A stretch of DNA of 64,000 nucleotides, from contig CM043950.1 of the NCBI GenBank assembly GCA_014529385.2, forward strand, positions 83,398,843 through 83,462,842, in the 5' to 3' direction. Position numbers and translations under genes: made by a program. A model generated the notes under the pieces. The model had not been told where the DNA came from. It searched no databases and saw only the letters and a list, made by a program, of their open reading frames with translations. The stretch comes from Adiantum capillus-veneris. Lineage: Eukaryota > Streptophyta > Polypodiopsida > Polypodiales > Pteridaceae. This document shows positions 54,439-64,000 of this stretch, piece after piece. Position 1 is the first letter of the stretch. Every line of letters begins with the position of its first letter.

Positions 54439-56092
54439 TGTAATGGAATTGGCCTATAAAATTGAGAGTAGAGGAAATTAATGAGAGTACTTTTGAGAAA
54501 TGACTTTGTGAGCATAGCGGGTGAACATAATTGAAGATAGCAACATAATCATAGCAATTAGTTAACTTGGCATGAACAATACTTTTGCAAGAGAGAGAAT
54601 TTAGAGAACATGACAACAGTTGAGGACCGGATTTATGTGGATCCGGTCCCCCCTCCAATAGGCATTTGTATTATGATTTCTCCCATTAAGAGAGAGACTT
54701 GTTATTACAATACAATCTTTATGTTCCTTGTGACCTAGGTGATGCAATGAAGATGGAAAGCTTCATGCATCACAAACATAACATAAACTTGAGGAAAGCT
54801 TTAACTATCCCAAGCCTCAGTCCCAAGACCTCAAACACCTTCGAAGGTGGAGAGAGCTAGTAGGGAATGAGGGTAGGGAAAAGGAAGAAGAAACATTTCG
54901 TAGGAGAAAGAATTAGTTCCTCACTTATCATAACTCTTGTTGCTAGCATACATAATAGAATAGTTATGAAGAAGAAGGAGATGGCAAGATTAAGCATTGA
55001 AGCATTGCCTTTGGTTGGATTTGCACTCTATATCCAAGAGTGTTGGTATAGGCTCTCAACCTCTACTTGCTTGGAGAAGGAGAGGGAGCTCTTGCACTTT
55101 GCATAGCACACAATGGGAGTGTTTGTGAGTGTTTGTGGGTGATTATACCCCCTAATCAACCCCCTAGCTTTCTTGGGTCGACCCCCCCTTGTAGCTCATG
55201 CTTGAAGCTCATTGGACCCCTCCAGGCGTAGCCAATCACAAGCAAGAGGCATTACAAGCAGCAAGGGTAGCCTTGAGAAAAGTGTCCCCCTTTCCCCTTT
55301 GAGAGAGAGGGCTAGATAAATGCTCAATCATTTAATTAAATCTCTTAAATTATTATTGGACCCCTTGGGTGGCTAACCAATAGGCTTCAGGCACACCATG
55401 AGGGCAACATGAGGAGGAACTTGACAAGTGTCCCTTTTGCTTTATTTGTACCATGCATGCCTTGTGTGAGTGTGTGGGTGTTCTCTCTCATCCCCCCTCA
55501 TGTAGGACTCACCCCCTCCTTGTAGGGATTGAATATTTGAATTTTTGACACCTCAAGCCCCCCATACATAGTCCGAGTTCCCACCACAAGCTTGGCTGTT
55601 AAGCACTTTAAGCTTGGGCTAGGTTCTCACCTTAAGTGCAACCCTAGCATCTCAAGCATTTCAAGCATGTCAAGCACCTCAAGCATATCAATAATTAAGC
55701 ACCTCAAGCATGTCAAGCACCTCAATCATCAAGCACCTCAAGCACCTTAGTCATCAAGCATGACAAGCAGGACAAGCACCTCGAGCTGGGTCTGGTTCCC
55801 GCGCCTCAAGCTTAGCCCTAGCTTACCTAAGGTCAAAGGCCTTTTACACACATTATTCGAGGTCTTCAATGAAGCTAAACCTAAGGTCTTATGCTCCATT
55901 GGTGAGCCTTGCTCTTTGATAGACCATCTCTCATTTGGGCCCCTTTACCATTGGCCCTGTGTTGAGATAGATCTATAAGCACATGTCTATATCTTAACAC
56001 TTGTTCCCGTTTATTCTCCCACATTAAGTGATCAATTTAATATGATAAAATCATTTGGGTTGGTTAGAAATTAGATATTATATTTTATGATA
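54439..56092 (-). repeat. 5' LTR of element D (1654 bp)
   Basis: Matches 38692-40310 throughout. Contains the CAAGCA minisatellite at about 55640-55790. Its outer terminus is TA on the minus-strand start side (plus strand ...TATGATA instead of ...TATGACA). Confidence 0.9.
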
Positions 56093-56795
56093 GCATTTTC
56101 TGCTTCATTGTTGGAGTGGGAGTGTAATAACTGCCCGATGGAGAACAGTCTTTCTTGCTGTTCATTGAAAATGACTATGCCACCTGTAGACTGGTCCATT
56201 TTTCTCTTGTATGCTTCGTCAAAGAAAAGAAAGTGAGCTCTTTATAGCTTAGGACTTTCTACCATTGGTGTTTCTTCCTTTGATTCCATGTTGACCTTCA
56301 GCTTCTTCTCATAATGGCGATGAGTGAGAATTTCCGCTAAACTAGCCCTGGTGGAGTTTTCTACTTGCATGGTGTAGTCGAATTCTTGTAATCTAATCAA
56401 CCATTTTGAGATCCTAGATGAGACATCCATGTGTCGCATTACATATGGGAAAACCTCTTCCATTGTCACGATTACAAAGGGTCTAGGCAGGAGATAGGAG
56501 CGGAACTTTGTGGTAGCAAACATTAGTGCTAGAACCATGTGTTCTACTTCGGTAAATCCCTTTTCGGATGGGGTCATGACACGACTAGAGAAGTAAATAA
56601 GACGCATGAAAGAAGTTTTGGGGTCCTTTTACATTAGCACGGCTCCGAGTGTATCACTTCCCACACTAGGGTTCACATAAAATGGCTCGTCGCACTTAGG
56701 AGGTGAAATAGTGGGAAGCTTAGCTAGGATTTGCTTTACCTCAGTAAACTACTGCTCATTCTCTTCACTCCATGAGAAGACATCCCTCTGGGCAA
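56093..56795 (-). pseudogene. Ty3-type RNase H and start of second RNase H of element C (fragment 1 of 3)
   Basis: Minus strand from 56795: LAQRDVFSWSEE, PPKCDEPFYVNPSVG, MRLIYFSSRVMT, HMVLALMFATTKFRSYLLP and VTMEEVFPY of the degenerate Ty3-type RNase H. Next comes the archaeal-type RNase H with FFDEAYKRK and HSNNEAEN, broken at 56093 by element D and resuming at 38691. Gag, protease and RT of C are absent; at about 56796 it meets copia sequence. Confidence 0.85.
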
Positions 56796-57500
56796 GTGAC
56801 AGAATTCCCACGAGGGACAGACTCGAGAGAGGTGAACAATTCACGATGTGAGGTAATGTGCTTTGTAGCACCACTGTCAAAATACCACACATGTGAATCT
56901 ACAGCAACAGGACAACAGGATTCTAAGTGCACTCTGCGTTAAAAGCCCATTTTGCATCGACATCAACCTTACAGTCTCCTTTTACAGAAGACTAAACAAT
57001 GGTTGCATTTGTAGTGGAACCAGCATTTGCAGTGGAACCACCCTCTTTCTTCTTAGCCTCTTTGGCCTTCAAATTAGGACATGACTTGATCAAGTAATCA
57101 TTAGCTTTACAATAATGGCAATGCATCTTCTTTTTTCCCTTATCACCAGAATTGCCAGACGGAGTGCTGCCAGCAAAAGAATTAGGAACAAAAGTTTTGC
57201 CACTCGCAGCAAAACCATAAGAAGTGGCTGCATTACTTTTACCACCCTTTCTTTGAGAAGCAATAAAAGCCTATTCAACTGCACGCTGCCTAGTCCTCTT
57301 TTTTATGGAAAGTGACTCTTGCAACAGCAATGTGAATAATGCATCAAACTTGACAACTTCAGGATTTCCTTGGGTCATCAGTCTCCAAGTACTAGCAAAA
57401 GTCTGGTAAGAATCTGGTAAGGCATCAAGAACAGTCTGCACAAGGGAACTGTCTGAAATGACTTCACCTGCAGAAATAAGCTTGAAGAAATTGGCTTTGA
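56796..57500 (-). pseudogene. Fragment I: Ty1/copia gag end, zinc knuckle and protease start
   Basis: Minus strand: LDALPDSYQTFASTWRLM and LFTLLLQESLS of copia gag, a stop near 57272, a Gly/Ser-rich spacer, then zinc knuckle CHYCKANDYLIKSC, where Tyr replaces the His. The copia protease start follows (VWYFDSGATKHITSHRELF) and breaks off at the junction with element C. It could belong to the same family as fragment H, since the two cover non-overlapping parts, but this is unproven. Confidence 0.85.
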
Positions 57501-59036
<1,536 letters not shown>

Positions 59037-59164
59037 TCCTTGGGGTTCAACCCTCGTCATCGACACGTTATCATGTCCCATATCTTCCCTCGCTCCATGT
59101 CCATGCCTATAACGTTGGCTTTGCCATGCCTTGCTACTACAAACTACAAGGGAGCACTCAATGC

Positions 59165-59628
59165 TGTCACAACAACAACAACAACAACAACAATCGGTCC
59201 AAGGAGAAGGGACTTTACAAAGGTAAAAAGGAACTCTCCCTTGAAGAGCTAGAAGCTTTTCATAAGGACCACAAATTCTTTAAGTGTGGGGAGCAAGGAC
59301 GTGGCTATCGTTCTTGTCCCAAAATAAATGCCCGCAATGAGACTCCTAGAGCTTCCATGATTGAAGCTCCAAAAGAGGATGCACATTGCAAAGGATCACC
59401 TCTCTCCTATGCTTGGGGAAAGGTAAGGGAGCATGATGCCTTCATCCCATGTGACCCTGGCTCTACTCACAATTTCATATCCCGAAGTTGGCCACCAAAT
59501 TAGGCATTTAAGCTCATGAGATGGGAGATGTTGTTGTAGCCGATGGAGCCTTCAAGGGGCAAGAAGCCGCAATTATTCGATTGATTGGGAAATTGAGGCT
59601 TCATGTCCAAGGATATGTTGATAATTTT
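59165..59628 (+). pseudogene. Fragment K: gag-protease piece of the element D family
   Basis: Asn-rich run, then NRSKEKGLYKGKKELSLEELE, a zinc knuckle missing its first Cys and its His (FFKCGEQGRGYRSC), ASMIEAPKEDAHCKG and the protease loop CDPGSTHNFIS. A frameshift near 59490 follows; similarity continues to about 59628. It is the same segment as 52290-52900 of D, in the opposite orientation and independently decayed. Confidence 0.85.
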
Positions 59629-59831
59629 TTACCAAATAAGCACTTTTGAATTAAGTAGGAAGCAACTAATTACATCGACTTACCCAAGGAAGGGGTAAAA
59701 GCAATAATTACAAGGACGATAATATCCATAAGCACTTGCAAGTGCAAACCATAGAAAGAGATTACGAATTATCAATCTTTGCTTGAAGGCGAGCCACAAA
59801 GGACCTGGCTTCTTCGAACTTCCTTGCAAAC
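59629..59831. other. Short unassigned spacer
   Basis: Nothing recognised. Confidence 0.5.
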
Positions 59832-60299
59832 TCATGGATCTCTTCTAACTTGCCCTTCCGGGATGATTTTGCATCCATGTTCCTTCATCCATTCAGGAAT
59901 GGGAGATACATAGGCGCTAACACCAGTTTTGGAGTGGTTAATCTTGGAGCCTGAAGCCGAGCAAAAAATGGTCAGAGCCTTCCAGAAGTTTATGAGTGAG
60001 CAGTCTTTATTCTTTAGCAACCCATTTGTGACGTCTCCAAACTGGGAGAGGCATTGTTGCTTGCTGGAATTAGGAAGAGAAATTCCTTGGATAATTCTTT
60101 GTTCCATCCAACCCTTTACCAGACAGTTCAGCCCATCCCCAACTATTGCAAACAAAAGAGGGGTGAGAGGGCATCCTTGCTTGATTGACCTATTCAATTC
60201 AAAAGCTTCAAAGAGCATTCCATTGATAGCAACTTTGGCATGGGCATTCCCCAAGAGGTCTGGACAAAGTTGACCTACACACCGTGCTAAGTTGGGTGG
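59832..60299 (-). pseudogene. Fragment L: LINE (non-LTR) reverse transcriptase piece
   Basis: Minus strand: AHAKVAINGML, SIKQGCPLTPLLFAIVGDGL (the R-x-x-x-Q-G-C-P-x-x-P-x-L-F motif of L1-type RT), then FGDVTNGLL in place of the polymerase FADD box, then NFWKALTIFCSASGSKINHSKT. The catalytic box is damaged. It is cut on its upstream side by the solo LTR at 60300. Confidence 0.85.
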
Positions 60300-60677
60300 T
60301 GTCATAATAATCAATATCTAATTCTCCTAAATGATTTTCTCATGTTAAACTGATCATTTAATATGGGGAAGTGCCAGGGGAGAAAAAGCTAGAATATTGG
60401 TTAAGCTAGCAGACCGGCCACAGTAGGGATCCAAAGGAGGGAAAATAGGGATCCAAAGGGGGGGCCATCTATAAAGATCCATTTGCAACAATGGGCTAAA
60501 AAGACCCTAAGGTTCAGCCCATTAAGACTTCCAAAATGTTAAGGTTCGAAAATTCAAAGGTTGTGTCCAAAGGGTTAAAGCTTAGGATGAATTGGGTGTT
60601 TTGTGTGCTCTCCAAAGTCAACACACATCCCTACACATGAGGGGGCGAGCCCTAAAGGTAGGGGATGAGAGAGAAAG

Positions 60678-60741
<64 letters not shown>

Positions 60742-61928
60742 GCCCCCTTTACACAAAGGGAATGAAGGACACATGTCAGATGCCTAAGCTAGTTGCTCCC
60801 AAAATGTGCTCCATTCCTATTGGATGACCCTTGAAGTGGACCAATGAGAATTAGGCTAGAGTAAATTTAGCCTAATTAATTTTAAAACACTTAATAAAAA
60901 GAACCAATGAAAATTAAGTCTCCTGGATGATTATTGGACAGCCTGAGAAGGAGTCCAATAGGAATTGAACAGCCCAATGGGCTACTTAATTCCTATTGGT
61001 CAGAATAGGGAGGTCCAATGGGGATTTAATTCACTTAAATCAATTAAGTTTAATTGATTAAGCTCTCAAAAAAGGGGAAAGGGGGACACATGTTAGAAGG
61101 CTATCACTTATGCTGCTTAATAGCCATTGGCTGAGCTTGGCATTGTCCAATAGGGAGCCTACAAGGGGGCTCGCCCAAGAGAGAGAGGGGGCTGATTTTT
61201 GCAAGGCATTATCACACACACACTCACACAATCTCATGTGTGAAGAAAGAGAAGAATATCTCTTCCCAAGCTTTAATGGAGAGCTCATCACCTACTCCAA
61301 GCTTGTGAGATAGAAGCCTACATCGACACACTCTTGGCTTGTGGATGCAAATCCAACCAAGAGACAAGCTTCAATGCATGCTCATCTCCTCTAACAAGCT
61401 AATTACTAAGCTAAAGCTATGCCAATATGAGTGATTATGTGAGGAGATGTACATATTTCTCGTAATATACTCCTTCTTCCTCTCAATCTACTCTCATACC
61501 CTGCTAGCTCTCACTATCTTCGAAGGTGTGTGAGGTCTTGGGTCTGAGAACGGGGATAATCAAAGTTGTGTTTACTAAGTGTTTTGCTTAGTGCATGAAG
61601 CTTTCATCATCATTGCACTAGCTAGTCTTGAAGGAACACAAAGAATTGTATTGTACAATGTCTCTCTTAATGGGAGAAACCATAATACAAAGCCTTTTGG
61701 AGGGGGGACCGGCTCCATGCAAATCCGGTCCTCAACTGTTGTGAATAGCTTAATTTCTCTCTCTTTTGAAAGTATTGTTGATGCTATCGAACTAGGTGTT
61801 ATGCTTTTTGTTGCTCTCTCCACCCAAGCACTCTTGTAATTCTCATTAGGAATCTATTCTAATGAAATGCCCACTATGTTCATGCTAATTTTCGCTACAC
61901 ATAAGTTATTAGGCCATTAAATGTTACA
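60300..61928 (+). repeat. Solo LTR M, element D family (1629 bp)
   Basis: TGTCATAATAATC...AAATGTTACA, similar end to end to the D LTRs (for example ATGATTTTCTCAT near the start and the GGGGGGACCGG ... AATCCGGTCCTCAAC block near 61710). Flanked by perfect GGTGG copies at 60295-60299 and 61929-61933. No primer site follows and no internal sequence is present, so it is a solo LTR left by LTR-LTR recombination. Clearly more diverged than the two D LTRs are from each other. Confidence 0.88.
60678..60740. repeat. (CA)n microsatellite in solo LTR M
   Basis: About 31 CA units. Confidence 0.97.
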
Positions 61929-61933
61929 GGTGG

Positions 61934-64000
61934 CGAGTTCTTTCTTGAGACCGATGGCTGAGCCTCCTGAACCTCTAGCATGGGAAGAGGTAATCCCGAC
62001 GAACTCAGGGTTAACTTCCTTCAGTCTCCTGGCCAGGTCGTCGCCATCAACTTTGATTTCTTGCAAATCAGGCTATGTTGACAATTGATATCATTTATGT
62101 TTGTTCTATCTTTATTGGATTATATGCTAAGTCAACTATCCTTTTGCTAGTTGAATTTTTTCTATCTAATGATTTTGCTTATAATAATAGATTGCATTAT
62201 TGTTGAGCCTGCCTTGCATCTCTCCGCAGTAATGCTAGAAACTTTACTTCCCAAAATATCCCTCAAACTTCAAAAATTCCGAAAATATCCTTGTATCTAC
62301 TTTGGGTGGATTCTTTACTATTTTTTAATCTTTATTCTTGTTTGACAATTGAGATCCGTTTTTGAGTGCTTAGCATGTAATTTGTCACAAATTACCTCGC
62401 AAAAAAGGCAATTATGTTTAAAAATTATGAAGCAATTCATTTCCAATGCCTACATTACCAACTCAAATTCTAGGGTTAACATCATGTATGATAGGCAATC
62501 AATCTTCTTTGAAAAGCTACAAAAAAAATTATTTTTGAAGTATTTTAATCTCACAAGCAGGGGTATTTTGGGAATATTGGAAGATTTGAAGGGCATAATG
62601 GGAATTTATGACAAAAACATTGGGGTATTTCAAGGAATTTTTGACATCCGAGGGGTAATTTGGGAATTTCTACAAATTAGAGCGCACTTGGCCGGTGGAC
62701 AAATGGAAAACCTGGTTTTTTCGAACGCAGGCTTTTTCCTCACAAACCCTAAGCGACCACCTGCCCTGCTTGCGCTCCAGCGGCATCTCTCCAGCGGTCT
62801 TGTACACGCGGTGTGTAGCAATTGGATGGAGTCTGGCGCTTGCCCCCGACTGGGATCTCTCCCTCTCTCTTTGAGCCTGCCATAAGCACCAGCCTTTGAT
62901 AGGCTTATCTTGTTAGGTATGTTATTTTCCTGTGTTTGCACGGTTTTTTAATTTCCTTTCTATTGCTTGTGTTTTGTTTCTTGTCTGAGAGCCACAGTAA
63001 AAGTGAGTGGGCTTACGGGCGCATAATTGTGAGGATGATGAAGGCCACAATGAAAAAACTCTTGACTCAAAGGAGGGTCAGATCATTTCGCTCGCCTGTT
63101 TGGTACGCGCTCATACTCCCAGCTCCATCCGACATTGCAACTGCTAGTAATTTGTGTAGGCGATGGCGCCAATCTAACTAGTTGTCATATGAGCTCCCAA
63201 TAAGGGATTGACAGGTCATATTCATCAATGCAAGATGTTGATGATTGTCAAAGTTGAAGGATGTGACCATGCGGTAGAACTGGTGCTCAACAGGCCAAGC
63301 CTTGGGGTGTCATCAACTTAAGTACATGGTAGCTTTACCAGGGTAATATTGTGCTGAAAATCATTGTTTTGAAGCTTCCTAAAATCACTCAATGTTTGTT
63401 GGTTGTGCTTGGAGTTTTTAAACCGTCTCCACCTTTCAGAGCTATGCTTGGACTTCCTTCCTTGTGATCATGGATGCAAATTACAAGGCGGAAAATTCAG
63501 ACTATCTAACAACTCTTATGAAAATCTTGGATGTACAGTGAGGAGTTTGTCTCATTTGCATATTGCTTCTCCATGGCTACAAGATAGGTCTTTTCAATCC
63601 TGGCCTTTCAAGGTTAAGGTTGGCAATTCCTTCCATCATGGATTCTTGCTAGCATCTGGTTATCTATCTTAAACATTGAGCAAATTTTTGTTAGTTGTAG
63701 GCCAATACAGATGTTATCCTTGACATTTGGAATGGGCATAACAGACCAGTCCGTCGTTGCAATTGTATCAATTCACCAGACATAGTAGCTCCTGTGCAGC
63801 ATAAGTAACCAGGTTTGTTGTTGTTTTCAAATTTCGTTTTTTGTGTGTAGACTGTGTTTTAGGTGCTTATGACTGGGATGCGAGTGTATTTTTGCAATTA
63901 TTCTATGCTCCATTGTCTCTTTGAGTTCATTCAATTAATAAATAGATTTCTTGTGAAGGTTTGTGTGTGTGTGTACGGTTGTATGTATGTGGATGGGCAG
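61934..64000. other. Unassigned terminal stretch, possible 5' part of a transcription unit
   Basis: No transposon protein seen. At 62740-62750 there is a telo-box AAACCCTA, common in plant promoters of housekeeping genes. A GC-richer stretch follows (62750-62890) and then AGGTATGT at about 62915, a good splice donor. No convincing coding exon could be followed downstream; frames such as 62349-62885 lack coding character. This is weak evidence for a 5' untranslated exon of a host gene or non-coding RNA. Confidence 0.2.

Larger units (their letters stand above)
38692..56092 (-). mobile_element. Element D: chromodomain Ty3/gypsy retrotransposon, interrupted by element E
   Basis: Minus orientation: 5' LTR 56092-54439, tRNA-iMet primer site, gag, protease, truncated RT, RNase H, integrase, chromodomain, polypurine tract, 3' LTR 40310-38692. 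Without E it is about 8.17 kb. Target duplication is GCAT(A/T): 38687-38691 and 56093-56097. The LTR end at 56092 has TA in place of CA. The chromodomain and iMet primer site place it among chromoviruses. Stops and an RT deletion make it defective. Confidence 0.9.

Noticed and set aside
62349-62885. 178-codon ORF as a host gene
   Set aside because: Composition looks non-coding, no recognisable motif, and it covers an apparent promoter region.

Overview
The window reads as nuclear DNA of a land plant with a large, repeat-rich genome. Almost everything recognisable is LTR-retrotransposon sequence: several Ty3/gypsy lineages, two Ty1/copia fragments and a scrap of LINE reverse transcriptase, with long dinucleotide microsatellites between them. 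I found no convincing host protein-coding gene, rRNA, tRNA or CRISPR array. The species cannot be fixed from sequence alone; a fern, gymnosperm or repeat-rich angiosperm are all possible. Element letters A to M below are mine.

Left part. Positions 1-3968 (+) are the 3' end of a Tat-type Ty3/gypsy element (A): degenerate Ty3 RNase H, a second archaeal-type RNase H, integrase with D,D(35)E, then a 3' LTR. Positions 5264-17290 (-) hold a decayed Ty3/gypsy element (F) with a tRNA-Asp-type primer site, a 2 kb leader carrying a roughly 282 bp periodic palindrome, gag, protease, RT/RNase H, a duplicated integrase zinc module, integrase, and an extra downstream region with a second protease-like fold and Trp-Val-Pro-Lys motifs. 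A copia fragment (H, 17.3-19.0 kb, -) separates F from another gypsy element (G, 19-24.8 kb, -), whose integrase is followed by a long extra coiled-coil reading frame.

Centre. Positions 24801-56795 are a nested stack. An old Tat-type element C (-) begins with its 2.4 kb 3' LTR, which contains a G-rich and microsatellite-rich expansion. C is split by two insertions: B (27389-37236, +, Tat-type, 4 bp target duplication) and D (38692-56092, -, chromodomain gypsy, tRNA-iMet primer site). D is itself split by E (40844-50073, +, 5 bp target duplication GGTTG). At each of the three insertion points the interrupted reading frame resumes across the gap once one copy of the target duplication is discounted. 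LTR divergence judged by eye (E under 1%, B about 2%, D about 5%) agrees with this order.

E is the most striking object. It is young, with nearly identical 575/577 bp LTRs, and carries one intact 1726-codon Gag-protease ORF plus a 140-codon acidic ORF, but no reverse transcriptase or integrase. It looks like a non-autonomous element that depends on a relative for reverse transcription and integration. F shares its primer-site type, its N-terminal gag motif, its protease style and the W-V-P-K motifs, so the F family is a candidate partner.

Right part. C abuts a copia gag-protease fragment (I) at about 56.8 kb. Then come unassigned DNA, a (TC)n(AT)n microsatellite, a second fragment of the D family (K), a LINE RT fragment (L), and a solo LTR of the D family with a perfect GGTGG target duplication (M, 60300-61928). 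The last 2 kb are non-repetitive and unassigned; a telo-box and a GT splice-donor-like site hint weakly at the 5' end of a transcription unit.
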